This document shows positions 38,125-46,923 of a stretch of 64,000 bases of DNA, in pieces (the stretch's first letter is position 1; each line of letters opens with the position of its first letter). Both the position numbers and the translations under genes were made by a program. Below the pieces are notes generated by a model. That model did not search any database and was not told the DNA's origin. It saw only the letters and a program-made list of their open reading frames with translations. The stretch is from Pseudomonas farris (GTDB lineage Bacteria > Pseudomonadota > Gammaproteobacteria > Pseudomonadales > Pseudomonadaceae), in NCBI RefSeq assembly GCF_019145235.1, contig NZ_JAHSTV010000003.1:434001-498000 (forward strand), written 5' to 3'.

Positions 38125-40611
38125 ATGCCTGACCTGCTTGACCGCTACCCGCTGACCGCGGGCACTTATCACGAACTGCTCGACGACAGCGGCGCCGTGC
38201 GCCCGCACTGGCGGCGGCTGTTCGATCAATTGCAACGCAGCACGCCAGCGCAACTGGTGCAGCGTCAGGCGCTGCTGACCCGGCAGATCCAGGAAAACGG
38301 CGTGACCTATAACGTCTACGCCGACCCCAAGGGCGCTGACCGGCCGTGGGAGCTGGACCTGCTGCCTCATGTGATTGCCGCCGATGAGTGGGAACAGTTA
38401 TCGGCCGGGATTGCTCAACGGGCGCGCTTGCTCAATGCTGTGCTGGCGGATTTGTACGGTCCTCAGCGCTTGATCGCCGAAGGCCTGCTGCCGGCTGAGC
38501 TGGTGTTCGGTCACAACAACTTCCTCTGGCCCTGTCAGGGCATTTCGCCGCCCGACGGGACCTTTTTGCATCTGTACGCCGTGGATCTGGCGCGCACGCC
38601 TGACGGTCGCTGGTGGGTGACGGCGGATCGGACTCAAGCGCCATCCGGTGCCGGTTACGCGCTGGAAAACCGCACCATCGTGTCCCGGGCCTTTCCCGAG
38701 CTGTACCGCGATTTGAAGGTGCAGCACTTGGCCGGGTTCTTCCGCACCCTTCAGGAAACGCTCGCCCGTCAGGCGCCGAGCGATGACGAAGCGCCACTGG
38801 TGGTGCTGCTGACGCCGGGGCGTTTCAACGAAAGCTATTTTGAACACCTGTATCTGGCTCGCCAGCTCGGTTATCCGTTGGTGGAGGGCGGCGACCTGAC
38901 CGTCCGGGATGCCACGGTCTACCTGAAAACCTTGAGTGGTCTGCGTCGGGTTCACGCGATCATGCGTCGGCTCGACGATGATTTCTGCGACCCCCTGGAG
39001 CTGCGCACCGACTCGGCCCTTGGTGTGCCGGGGTTGCTCGAAGCGGTGCGTCAGGGCCGGGTGCTGGTGGCCAATGCCCTCGGCAGCGGCGTGCTGGAGT
39101 CGCCGGGGTTGTTGGGCTTTCTGCCGAAGATCAATCAGTTTCTGTTTGGCGAGGAGCTGATCCTGCCGTCCATCGCGACCTGGTGGTGCGGTGAAGCGCC
39201 GGTGCTGGCCCAGGCTTTGGAAAAACTTCCGGAGCTGTTGATCAAACCGGCGTTTCCGTCGCAGAGCTTCGCCCCGGTGTTTGGTCGTGACTTGAGTGAA
39301 AAACAGCGTCAAGCCTTGGCTGAGCGCATGCAGGCACGACCTTATGCCTATGTTGCGCAAGAATTGGCGCAACTGTCCCAGGCGCCGATCTGGCAGCCCG
39401 AAGGTGGACAGTTGCAACCGCGGGCCATTGGCATGCGCGTGTATGCGGTGGCCAGTCGGGACGGCTATCGAGTACTGCCCGGCGGGCTGACGCGGGTTGC
39501 CGCCGAAGCCGACGCCGAAGTGGTGTCGATGCAGCGCGGTGGCGCCAGCAAGGACACTTGGGTGTTGGGCGATCGCCCGCCCAGCGGCGAACAATGGAAA
39601 GCCCAGCGCAACATTGGCGTTCACGATCTGGTGCGACGCGATCCGTATCTGCCATCGCGGGTGGTCGAGAACCTGTTCTGGTTCGGCCGTTACTGCGAGC
39701 GCTGCGATGACAGCGCGCGGCTGCTGCGCATCATGCTCGCGCGCTATGTCGATGGCGATGACCCGCAAGCGCTGGAGGCTGCAGTCGATCTCGGTGAACG
39801 CCTGAATCTGTTGCCGGAGGAGGGCGAGTTGCCAGAGCGATTGCTGGCGGCGCTGCTCGGCGATGATTGGCCGTTCAGCCTGCGCTCCAACCTGCAACGC
39901 TTGCAATGGGCGGCGTCGCAAGTACGCGGCAAGCTCTCGCGAGAGAACTGGCAAGCGCTGGTGGAGTTGCAGCGCGAGGCCATGGAACTGGAAACCGAAG
40001 AGCCGGATTTCGGCGAGCTGCTGGATTTCCTCAACCGATTGGTGATGTCGCTGGCGGCGCTGTCCGGTTTTGCCCTCGACGACATGACCCGGGACGAAGG
40101 CTGGCGTTTCCTGATGATCGGGCGACGGATCGAGCGCCTGCAGTTTCTCAGCGGCAGCCTGGCGGCGTTTCTGCGTGGCGCCGGGACTTTCGATCAGGCC
40201 GGGCTGGAATGGCTGCTGGAGCTGGGCAACAGCAGCATCACCTACCGCTCGCGGTACTTGGCGGTGGCGCAATTGATCCCGGTGCTGGACCTGTTGTTGC
40301 TCGACGAGCAGAACCCTCACGCGGTGCTGTTCCAGTTGAAGCTGGTGACCCGCACGTTGAAACGCTTGAACGATGACTTTGGGGCGCCGCGTGAAACAGG
40401 TTTGCCGCAGTTGGTGGAGCGGCTGGCGCGCTTCGATCTGGGTTGCCTGGAAAACTCACTGTTTGGCGAGGCCAGTGTTCGCGCCGCCATAGAGGGGCTG
40501 GCCGATCTGTTGCAGGAGATCGCCGATGCCAGCGGACAAGTATCGGATCGCCTGGCTTTGCGCCATTTCGCCCATGTCGATGATGTCAGCCAACGCACGG
40601 TGTCCGTCTGA
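38125..40611 (+). CDS. Fusion of circularly permuted ATP-grasp and alpha-E domains
   Basis: 828 residues from MPDLLDRYPLTAGTYHELLD (a TTG 21 bases upstream is possible). Residues 1 to about 490 form the circularly permuted ATP-grasp amide ligase: NGVTYNVYADPKGADRPWEL, LTPGRFNESYFEHLYLARQL, EGGDLTVRDATVYLKTL and KPAFPSQSFAPVFG. From about 510 (SRVVENLFWFGRYCERCDDS) to the end is the alpha-E helical domain. In many bacteria these are two adjacent genes; here they are one polypeptide, with the linker around VWVLGDRPPSGEQWKAQRN-like sequence. It probably ligates an amino acid or peptide through an acyl phosphate; the substrate is unknown. It overlaps the next transglutaminase gene by one base. 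Confidence 0.9.
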   Translation: MPDLLDRYPLTAGTYHELLDDSGAVRPHWRRLFDQLQRSTPAQLVQRQALLTRQIQENGVTYNVYADPKGADRPWELDLLPHVIAADEWEQLSAGIAQRARLLNAVLADLYGPQRLIAEGLLPAELVFGHNNFLWPCQGISPPDGTFLHLYAVDLARTPDGRWWVTADRTQAPSGAGYALENRTIVSRAFPELYRDLKVQHLAGFFRTLQETLARQAPSDDEAPLVVLLTPGRFNESYFEHLYLARQLGYPLVEGGDLTVRDATVYLKTLSGLRRVHAIMRRLDDDFCDPLELRTDSALGVPGLLEAVRQGRVLVANALGSGVLESPGLLGFLPKINQFLFGEELILPSIATWWCGEAPVLAQALEKLPELLIKPAFPSQSFAPVFGRDLSEKQRQALAERMQARPYAYVAQELAQLSQAPIWQPEGGQLQPRAIGMRVYAVASRDGYRVLPGGLTRVAAEADAEVVSMQRGGASKDTWVLGDRPPSGEQWKAQRNIGVHDLVRRDPYLPSRVVENLFWFGRYCERCDDSARLLRIMLARYVDGDDPQALEAAVDLGERLNLLPEEGELPERLLAALLGDDWPFSLRSNLQRLQWAASQVRGKLSRENWQALVELQREAMELETEEPDFGELLDFLNRLVMSLAALSGFALDDMTRDEGWRFLMIGRRIERLQFLSGSLAAFLRGAGTFDQAGLEWLLELGNSSITYRSRYLAVAQLIPVLDLLLLDEQNPHAVLFQLKLVTRTLKRLNDDFGAPRETGLPQLVERLARFDLGCLENSLFGEASVRAAIEGLADLLQEIADASGQVSDRLALRHFAHVDDVSQRTVSV

Positions 40612-41501
40612 TGAATGCCCATTACCAGATTTTCCACGACACCCATTATCACTATGACAGCCCGGTATCCCTGGCCCAGCAATTGGCGCATCTGTGGCCA
40701 CGGGCTTGCGTTTGGCAGCGCTGCACCGATCAGCAATTGCAGATCAGTCCCGATCCGACCTCGCGCCGGGATGAGCTGGACGTGTTTGGTAATCCGCTCA
40801 CCCGATTGGCATTCGAGCGGCCGCACGATGAGTTGCTGGTCAATGCCAGCCTGACGGTCGAAGTACTGGCCCGACCATCATTGGACTTCAATCAATCGCC
40901 AGCCTGGGAAGAGACCTGCAACGCACTGACCTACAGCAGTCAACCGCTGTCACCCGAGATACTTGAAGCGTGCCGTTATCGGTTCGAATCGCCTTACGTG
41001 CATTTGAAGCGCAACTTCGTCGAGTTCTCGGAAAGTTGCTTTTCTCCTGGCCGGCCATTGCTGCTGGGGGTTCAGGCGTTGATGGAGAAAATCTTCAGCG
41101 AATTCACCTTCGACGCCGAAGCGACCCAAGTGGCGACGCCGCTGGTGGAAGTGCTGGAGAGGCGGCGCGGCGTTTGCCAGGACTTTGCGCACTTGATGCT
41201 CGCTTGTGTGCGCTCCCGGGGATTAGCGGCGCGGTATATCAGCGGCTATCTGCTAACCCAGCCTCCACCGGGTCAGCCGCGGCTGATCGGCGCCGATGCG
41301 TCTCATGCTTGGGTGTCGGTATTTTGCCCGGTGTTGGGTTGGGTGGATTTCGACCCGACCAATAATGTGCAACCGGCGCTGGAGCACATCACCCTGGCCT
41401 GGGGGCGGGATTTTTCTGATGTATCACCGTTGCGTGGGGTGATCCTGGGCGGTGGCAGCCACGACCCGGAGGTTCGGGTTACCGTAATGCCGTTGGAGTA
41501 A
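40611..41501 (+). CDS. Transglutaminase-like protein, third gene of the ATP-grasp cluster
   Basis: 296 residues. The N-terminal part (HYQIFHDTHYHYDSPVSLAQ) is the all-beta region found before transglutaminase domains in this family. The catalytic triad is visible as Cys189 (RGVCQDFAHLML), His232 (DASHAWVSVFC) and Asp248 (WVDFDPTNN). There is no signal peptide, so it should act in the cytoplasm together with the upstream ligase, either trimming or forming isopeptide-type bonds. The ATG shares a base with the upstream TGA. Confidence 0.9.
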   Translation: MNAHYQIFHDTHYHYDSPVSLAQQLAHLWPRACVWQRCTDQQLQISPDPTSRRDELDVFGNPLTRLAFERPHDELLVNASLTVEVLARPSLDFNQSPAWEETCNALTYSSQPLSPEILEACRYRFESPYVHLKRNFVEFSESCFSPGRPLLLGVQALMEKIFSEFTFDAEATQVATPLVEVLERRRGVCQDFAHLMLACVRSRGLAARYISGYLLTQPPPGQPRLIGADASHAWVSVFCPVLGWVDFDPTNNVQPALEHITLAWGRDFSDVSPLRGVILGGGSHDPEVRVTVMPLE

Positions 41502-41512
41502 CTGAGATCCAG

Positions 41513-41601
41513 TGTGGGAGCGGGCTTGCTCGCGAAAGCGGCCAGTCAGCCACATAGATGTTGGATGTGCCGCCGCTTTCGCGAGCAAGCCCGCTCCCAC
41601 A
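41513..41601. repeat. REP pair (inverted)
   Basis: Inverted GGGAGCGGGCTTGCTCGC copies right after the transglutaminase gene. Confidence 0.85.
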
Positions 41602-41645
41602 GGGAATGTGCAATTTTTTAGAGAGGGATTTCAGATTGGACTGTG

Positions 41646-41712
41646 AGGGTCAGCAACATCGTTGCTGACCCTGGACACAGATCCGGTGGGCCTGATCAGA
41701 TCATCGGGCCCT
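41646..41712. other. Two successive stem-loops between convergent genes
   Basis: AGGGTCAGCAAC and GTTGCTGACCCT form twelve perfect pairs around a three-base loop; then GGGCCTGAT and ATCATCGGGCCC form a second hairpin. No U tract follows. They sit between the converging transglutaminase gene and the small gene at 41720 and may protect or end both mRNAs. Confidence 0.45.
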
Positions 41713-41719
41713 GAGGGTC

Positions 41720-41908
41720 TCAGGCGTCGGGCGCCTGATCTTTCGGTGCTTCAGTTTCGTCTGTAGCCACTTCGCCTTCGGTATCCGGGTTCAGTGCTGC
41801 TGCTTCTTCTTCAGCTGTAGCTTTCTTGCGCTGAAGCTTTTCCTCTTTCTTCTGCTCCTTGGCCAAGTCTCTCTGACGTTTGGCGAAGGAATAATTAGGT
41901 TTAGCCAT
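41720..41908 (-). CDS. Small charged protein, function unknown
   Basis: 62 residues starting MAKPNYSFAKRQRDLAKEQK behind the site AGAGGAT; the frame extends 31 codons further upstream but without a good start. The first half is strongly basic (KKEEKLQRKK), the second acidic (EEEAAALNPDTEGEVATDE), so it is probably disordered or a helical nucleic-acid or ribosome-associated peptide. Similar small proteins are common in pseudomonads, but no role is known to me. Confidence 0.75.
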   Translation of the reverse strand: MAKPNYSFAKRQRDLAKEQKKEEKLQRKKATAEEEAAALNPDTEGEVATDETEAPKDQAPDA

Positions 41909-41976
41909 GGGCGATCCTCTGGGGTCGAAGGTGAGGTTGAGCGGCGCATATTCTGCCCTGTATCGATGCCGAGCCG

Positions 41977-42564
41977 TTAGCTGGGTTTTTGCTCGGTCCA
42001 TTTTGGCGGTACCGAGGGTTGCCAGGCGTCCAGTGCGTCGAGCAGGGTTTGCGGCGATTCGCTCATTTGCAGCATGTCACGGTGCGCTTCGCGAACGAAG
42101 CCTTCGCCGACGATATGATCAAGAAAAGACGTCAACTTGCTGTAGAAACCGTTTACTTCCAGCAAACCCAGCGGTTTTCCGTGATAGCCGAGCTGGCCCC
42201 AGGTCCAGACTTCGAACAGTTCTTCCAGCGTGCCCAGGCCGCCGGGCAGAGCAATGAAGGCATCGCTGAGCTCGGCCATTCGCGCCTTGCGCGCATGCAT
42301 GCCATCGACCACTTCCAGGCGGGTCAGGCCGCTGTGGCCGATTTCCTTGTCTTTGAGGCTCTGCGGGATGATCCCGATCACTTCACCGCCGGCCGCCAGC
42401 GCGGCATCGGCCACAATCCCCATCAGCCCGACGGCGCCGCCGCCATAGACCAGAGTCAGCTTGCGCTCGGCCAATGCTCGCCCCAGGGCGACAGCCGCTT
42501 CACGATAGGCCGGGTTAGTGCCAGTGCTGGCACCGCAAAATACACAAACGGACGCTAAAGACAT
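41977..42564 (-). CDS. LOG-family nucleoside 5'-monophosphate phosphoribohydrolase
   Basis: 195 residues of the LOG (TIGR00730) family, which cleaves the base from cytokinin riboside monophosphates or ordinary nucleotides such as AMP. The family signature [12 protein letters not shown] (about residues 106-117) and the substrate segment [10 protein letters not shown] are present, as is the Rossmann-like [10 protein letters not shown] loop. These enzymes were long misnamed lysine decarboxylases. In this genus the gene lies beside azurin, as in P. aeruginosa. The bacterial substrate is not settled. Confidence 0.92.
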   Translation of the reverse strand: MSLASVCVFCGASTGTNPAYREAAVALGRALAERKLTLVYGGGAVGLMGIVADAALAAGGEVIGIIPQSLKDKEIGHSGLTRLEVVDGMHARKARMAELSDAFIALPGGLGTLEELFEVWTWGQLGYHGKPLGLLEVNGFYSKLTSFLDHIVGEGFVREAHRDMLQMSESPQTLLDALDAWQPSVPPKWTEQKPS

Positions 42565-42623
42565 GCCTTACTCCATGGTCATCAGGGCCACAGAGTAAAG
42601 GCAGGCTTGCCTCGTTCCAAGGG

Positions 42624-42713
42624 TTAAACCTCGCGTTCAGGTGTTTCGTAGGTACCGCTGGCACCACAGGCATAAGCGGCGAGCAAACTGCTCAATAAAC
42701 TGTTGAAAGACAT
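42624..42713 (-). CDS. Possible 29-residue small protein
   Basis: An ATG behind GGAGCGCCTGTC opens a 30-codon frame ending TAA, 59 bases before the LOG-family gene on the same strand. The peptide starts MSFNSLLSSLLAAYACGASG and ends with a short charged tail (YETPEREV). It has a hydrophobic N-terminal half with one Cys in a lipobox-like context (AAYAC) but no basic n-region. It could be a real microprotein or a leader peptide; the good ribosome site is the main support. Confidence 0.4.
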   Translation of the reverse strand: MSFNSLLSSLLAAYACGASGTYETPEREV

Positions 42714-42809
42714 GACAGGCGCTCCAGATGAGAGATGACGGTCCTGATGATAGGGCCGTGCCAGACGTCTGGCTGGTAGATTGTTTCGATGAGTGTCATA
42801 GCCTGAAAG

Positions 42810-42836
42810 TTGTATACAATTTTTGATTCAGGTCAT
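42810..42836 (+). promoter_or_regulatory. Azurin upstream region: palindrome and Anr-like box
   Basis: TTGTATACAA (42810-42819) is a perfect ten-base palindrome containing a -10-like TACAAT. Directly after, TTGATTCAGGTCAT (42823-42836) matches the Anr/FNR consensus TTGAT-N4-GTCAA except for the last base. Azurin of P. aeruginosa is known to be under Anr control, so the box is plausible; the exact transcription start is unclear. Confidence 0.5.
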
Positions 42837-42908
42837 AGGAACTTGCGAAGATTTCAGGCAGTCTTCTGTCCATTAGCACTTTTGTTAACCATGCCTTGGA
42901 GATTCACC

Positions 42909-43355
42909 ATGTTTGCCAAACTTGTTGCGGTATCCCTGCTGACACTGGCCAGCAGCCAATTGATGGCTGCGGAATGCAAGGTCACTGTCGACTCCACTGA
43001 CCAGATGTCCTTCGATACCAAGGACATCACCATCGACAAGAGCTGCAAGACGTTCACCGTGGAACTGAAACATTCTGGCAGCCTGCCGAAAAACGTCATG
43101 GGTCATAACTGGGTGCTGAGCAAAGAAGCCGACATGCAGCCGATCGCCACCGACGGCGTGGCGGCAGGTATCGACAAGAACTACCTGAAAGAAGGTGATG
43201 CCCGCATCATTGCTCACACCAAAGTCATCGGCGCGAAGGAAACCGACTCGGTGACTTTCGACGTGTCGAAGCTCAATGCTGCTGAAAAGTACGGTTTCTT
43301 CTGCTCGTTCCCGGGCCATATCTCGATGATGAAAGGCACTGTTACCCTGAAGTAA
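42909..43355 (+). CDS. azu: Azurin, periplasmic blue copper protein
   Basis: Azurin carries single electrons between periplasmic redox partners, classically linked to nitrite reduction and stress. The 148-residue precursor has a 20-residue signal peptide ([20 protein letters not shown]) and a 128-residue mature domain beginning [12 protein letters not shown]. Copper ligands are all present: His66, Cys132, His137 and Met141 (mature 46, 112, 117 and 121) in VMGHNWVLS and [12 protein letters not shown]; Cys23 and Cys46 form the usual disulfide. The start at 42909 is set by the signal peptide; the open frame reaches further upstream. A bidirectional terminator follows nearby. Confidence 0.97.
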   Translation: MFAKLVAVSLLTLASSQLMAAECKVTVDSTDQMSFDTKDITIDKSCKTFTVELKHSGSLPKNVMGHNWVLSKEADMQPIATDGVAAGIDKNYLKEGDARIIAHTKVIGAKETDSVTFDVSKLNAAEKYGFFCSFPGHISMMKGTVTLK

Positions 43356-43378
43356 GACGGGCTACCGCGTTATCGTTC

Positions 43379-43452
43379 TTCGCGAGCAAGCCCGCTCCCA
43401 CATTTGATCTGTATACACCGCAGATCCAGTGTGGGAGCGGGCTTGCTCGTGA
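43379..43452. repeat. REP pair (inverted)
   Basis: Inverted GGGAGCGGGCTTGCTCG copies with a short spacer containing GATCTGTATACACCGCAGATC, itself a hairpin. Confidence 0.85.
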
Positions 43453-43488
43453 ATGGGCCTTCAGCATCGACAAATGCTCAAGCCAAAG

Positions 43489-43526
43489 AAAAGCCCGCTG
43501 AGGATCAACTCCTCAGCGGGCTTTTT
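43489..43526. terminator. Bidirectional terminator between azu and nadE
   Basis: AAAAGCCCGCTGAGG, seven-base loop, CCTCAGCGGGCTTTTT: strong stem with A and T runs on both sides, between convergent genes. Confidence 0.9.
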
Positions 43527-43540
43527 CGTTCATTCACGGC

Positions 43541-44368
43541 TCAAGGCGCAAACGGCATCACGCGCTTGTGATGGGTCTTTTTGTATGTGTCGCAGATGAT
43601 CTTGAATGCTTCCTCACGCACCGGCTCGCCATGCAGGAAGGCGTCGATCTCGGCGTAGGTCACGCCGTGGGACGCTTCGTCCGGTTTGCCCGGCGACAGG
43701 TCTTCGAGGTCGGCAGTCGGGATTTTTTCCACCAGCGACTCTGGCGCGCCGAAGCTGCGGGCAATCGCCCGGACCTGATTTTTCACCAGGCCGCTCAGCG
43801 GTGCGAGGTCGCAGGCGCCGTCACCGAACTTGGTGAAGAAACCCATCACCGCTTCTGCCGCGTGATCGGTGCCGATCACCAGGCCGTGAGCTGCGCCGGC
43901 GATGGTGTATTGCGCGACCATGCGCATCCGCGCCTTGGTGTTGCCCAGCACAAAATCCTTCTGCACCGCCTCCTTACCCTCGAAGGCCGCCACTTCGCTG
44001 GCCAGGGATTTGACCGCCGGGCCGATGTTTACGGTGTGGCGCTCATCGGGGGCAATGAAGTCCACTGAGGCCTGGGCATCATGCTCGTCGAACTGGACGC
44101 CATAAGGCAGGCGCACGGCGATGAACTTGTAGCTGGCATCACCAGTACGCTCGCGCAGTTCACGCATGGCGCGCTGGGCCAGCAGGCCGGCGGTCAGGGA
44201 GTCGACGCCGCCGCTGATGCCCAGCACCAGCGTCTTGAGCCCGGCATTGACCAGGCAGTCCTGAATGAAGGTAATCCGCCGGGCAACTTCAGCCTCGAGG
44301 GCGAGTTGGTCCGCGAAGGGCGGTTGGACCTTGAGCTGTTCAGCAATCTCACGCTGTACGGCTTGCAT
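43541..44368 (-). CDS. nadE: NH3-dependent NAD+ synthetase
   Basis: Converts nicotinate adenine dinucleotide to NAD+. At 275 residues it is the ammonia-dependent form without a glutaminase domain. The ATP-pyrophosphatase loop SGGVDS (in [19 protein letters not shown], about residue 50) and [20 protein letters not shown] are family signatures. The start [15 protein letters not shown] has AAGGAGTG upstream; a longer frame would run into pncB. It lies four bases after pncB on the same strand, so the two salvage steps form an operon. Confidence 0.96.
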   Translation of the reverse strand: MQAVQREIAEQLKVQPPFADQLALEAEVARRITFIQDCLVNAGLKTLVLGISGGVDSLTAGLLAQRAMRELRERTGDASYKFIAVRLPYGVQFDEHDAQASVDFIAPDERHTVNIGPAVKSLASEVAAFEGKEAVQKDFVLGNTKARMRMVAQYTIAGAAHGLVIGTDHAAEAVMGFFTKFGDGACDLAPLSGLVKNQVRAIARSFGAPESLVEKIPTADLEDLSPGKPDEASHGVTYAEIDAFLHGEPVREEAFKIICDTYKKTHHKRVMPFAP

Positions 44369-44372
44369 GAAT

Positions 44373-45599
44373 TCACTCCTTGCTAGATGGGCTGGAAATG
44401 GCGGCAGGTACTTGGAAAACATGTCGCAAATAGGCGACGAAATTCGGGTCTTTGCAGTGAGTCTTGCCAGGCTCATCAGAAATCTTGGCCACTGGCTGGC
44501 CGTTGCAGGCCGTCATTTTAAGCACGATGCTCATCGGTTCGACACCCGGAATATCGCACGTCAGGTTGGTGCCGATGCCGAAGCTGACATTGATCCGACC
44601 GCGCAATGCCCGAAAAATCTCCAGAGACTTGGGCAGCGTCAGACTGTCGGAAAACACCAGGGTCTTGCTCATCGGGTCGATGCCAAGCTTGTGATAGTGG
44701 GCGATGGCTTTTTCCGCCCACTGCACCGGGTCACCGGAGTCGTGGCGCAAGCCGTCGAAGAGCTTGGCAAAGAACAGGTCGAAATCGTTGAGGAAGGCAT
44801 CGGAGGTGATGCAGTCGGTCAGAGCGATTCCCAGCAATCCCCGGTATTCACGGACCCAACAGTCGAGGGCGGCAATCTGGCTGTCGATCAGCCGCGGACC
44901 GAGTTGCTGGTGCGCCATGATCCATTCGTGGGCCATAGTGCCCAGCGGCTTCATGTCCAGCTCCCGGGACAGGTGCACGTTGCTGGTACCGACGAAGCGA
45001 CCGGGGAAGTCATGCTTGAGCACGTTCACCACTTCTTCCTGTACACGGTACGAGAAGCGACGGCGGGTGCCGAAATCGGCTACTTGCAACTCGGACAATT
45101 CGTCCTCGCTGGCGTTGGCGGTCAGCCAGTCGAACTTGCGATAGAGCTGTTCGCGGGCCTGTTCCAGAATGATTTCCCGGTAGCGATAGCGGTTGCGTAC
45201 TTCGCTGACCATGGCCAGCAGCGGCACTTCGAACAGAATCACGTGCAGCCACGGCCCGCGCAGACGGATGAATAACTCGCCGTTTTCGATGCCGGTGTGG
45301 ATATAGCGCAGGTTGAAGCGGAACAGCCCGAGAAAACGCAGGAAATCCGGTTTCAGAAAGCTGATGCGTTCCAGGAAACTCAACTGATCGGCACTCAGGC
45401 TCAACTCCGCCAGGCGCTCGATCTGGAAACGGATCTCCGCCAGGTACGGGCGCAGATCCTCACTGTTACGGCAACGAAACTCCCATTCGACTTCCACGTT
45501 AGGGTAGTTGTGCAGCACCGCCTGCATCATCGTCAGTTTGTAGAAGTCGGTGTCGAGCAGGTTCTGCACGATGCGATCGGCAAACACACTCTCGCTCAT
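44373..45599 (-). CDS. pncB: Nicotinate phosphoribosyltransferase
   Basis: First step of NAD salvage: nicotinate plus PRPP gives nicotinate mononucleotide. The 408-residue protein starts [28 protein letters not shown], the characteristic N-terminus; other signatures are [43 protein letters not shown] (with the phosphorylatable His region) and [18 protein letters not shown]. The extra in-frame 18 codons upstream are not conserved-looking. Cotranscribed with nadE. Confidence 0.96.
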   Translation of the reverse strand: MSESVFADRIVQNLLDTDFYKLTMMQAVLHNYPNVEVEWEFRCRNSEDLRPYLAEIRFQIERLAELSLSADQLSFLERISFLKPDFLRFLGLFRFNLRYIHTGIENGELFIRLRGPWLHVILFEVPLLAMVSEVRNRYRYREIILEQAREQLYRKFDWLTANASEDELSELQVADFGTRRRFSYRVQEEVVNVLKHDFPGRFVGTSNVHLSRELDMKPLGTMAHEWIMAHQQLGPRLIDSQIAALDCWVREYRGLLGIALTDCITSDAFLNDFDLFFAKLFDGLRHDSGDPVQWAEKAIAHYHKLGIDPMSKTLVFSDSLTLPKSLEIFRALRGRINVSFGIGTNLTCDIPGVEPMSIVLKMTACNGQPVAKISDEPGKTHCKDPNFVAYLRHVFQVPAAISSPSSKE

Positions 45600-45720
45600 A
45601 AGGGGTCTCCAGGCTGGCCGCGGCCCGTGGCAGCGACGTTGCAGCTGTTTCAATGAATGGGGCTAGTGGCGCATATCAGCGGCAGGTATTGCCAGCAATT
45701 TTTTAGATCGCAGCAGATCC

Positions 45721-45811
45721 CTGTGGGAGCGGGCTTGCTCGCGAAAGCGTAATGCCAGTCAACATTGATGTTGAATGTGCCGGCCCCTTCGCGAGCAAGC
45801 CCGCTCCCACA
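45721..45811. repeat. REP pair (inverted)
   Basis: Inverted TGTGGGAGCGGGCTTGCTCG copies between pncB and the LysR gene. Confidence 0.85.
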
Positions 45812-45827
45812 GGTATTGGGTGCAACC

Positions 45828-46739
45828 CTAAATTTGCGGTATGTCTGGACTGTCGATCTGCTCCAGCATCCACTTCACAAAATCCCGCACCTTGGGTACT
45901 TCCGCCGAATGCTCCGGATACGCCAGGTAATAGGCGTCGGTGCTGGGCATCGCATGCTTCCAGGGAATGACCAGTTTGCCGTCGGCCAATTCCTCCTCCA
46001 CCAGAAACTTCGGCAGCAGCGCCACGCCGCAGCCGACCTGGGCGGCGCGGATGCACATGTAGAAGGTTTCGAAACGCGGGCCGTGGTAGCTGTGTTCGGT
46101 GTGGTAGCCCTGGCTGTCGAACCAGTCGTGCCAGGCCTGGGGCCGGGAAGCATTTTGCAGCAGGACCAGGTCGGTGAGTTGCGTCGGGTCGGTGAACGGC
46201 GTGTCCGGCAGGCTGCCCGGTGCGCAGACCGGCACCAGTTCCTCGCCAAACAGCTTCAGGCATTCGGTGCCGGGCCGAGAGCCCTGACCAAAGTAGAACG
46301 CCAGGTCGCTGCGACCTTGCAGCAGATCGTCGGCTTCCTGTTCGCTGCACAGGTCCAGATGGATCGACGGATGTCGCAGGCGCCAGCCTTTCAAGCGCGG
46401 CACCAGCCAGCGCGCACCGAAGGTCGGAGGCGTCGAGACTCGCAAGACTTCGGTATCACCGCCGTAGGAGCGCAGGTAATGGGTCGACATTTCGACTTGG
46501 GTGAGGATTTTTCGCACCTCCACCAGGTACAAATCGCCGGCGGGGGTCATTTGCAGACGTCGACGCACCCGGCGGAACAACAGGTGCTGCAGCAATTCTT
46601 CGAGTTGCGCGACCTGTTTGCTCACGGCGCTCTGCGTCAGGTTCAGCTCTTCGGCGGCACGGGTGAAGCTCAAATGCCGGGTCACGGCCTCGAAGCACTG
46701 CAACGCGGTGATCGACGGCAAGTAGCGTTTATTCAGCAT
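45828..46739 (-). CDS. LysR-family regulator beside amaB/amaA
   Basis: 303 residues from MLNKRYLPSITALQCFEAVT, behind AAAAAGGACCACCC; the frame is open further upstream over the divergent promoter. The winged helix-turn-helix is LSFTRAAEELNLTQSAVSKQVAQLEELL (about residues 20-47) and the rest is a periplasmic-binding-like effector domain of the GcvA type. It is divergent from amaB over 184 bases. In P. putida a LysR gene occupies the same place next to the pipecolate/lysine genes, so it probably controls them; the effector is unknown. Confidence 0.9.
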   Translation of the reverse strand: MLNKRYLPSITALQCFEAVTRHLSFTRAAEELNLTQSAVSKQVAQLEELLQHLLFRRVRRRLQMTPAGDLYLVEVRKILTQVEMSTHYLRSYGGDTEVLRVSTPPTFGARWLVPRLKGWRLRHPSIHLDLCSEQEADDLLQGRSDLAFYFGQGSRPGTECLKLFGEELVPVCAPGSLPDTPFTDPTQLTDLVLLQNASRPQAWHDWFDSQGYHTEHSYHGPRFETFYMCIRAAQVGCGVALLPKFLVEEELADGKLVIPWKHAMPSTDAYYLAYPEHSAEVPKVRDFVKWMLEQIDSPDIPQI

Positions 46740-46923
46740 GGGTGGTCCTTTTTCTTGTTTCTCTATGCTCTTTTTTACCGGCAGATTCGCAGCATGAATA
46801 AACGGAATGATATCTCTCTTAAAGGTCGTTTGTTGGGTAACCTCTGGAGAGCTAAAACTACAGGTCTGATCAGCCGAATAAATCCGGCTGAACGTCTTCT
46901 GTTTTTTGCTTGAGGAGTGACCC

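Noticed and set aside
38398..40320. 640-codon open frame antisense to the ATP-grasp/alpha-E gene
   Set aside because: Gln/Arg/His-rich composition typical of reverse-strand translation; no support.
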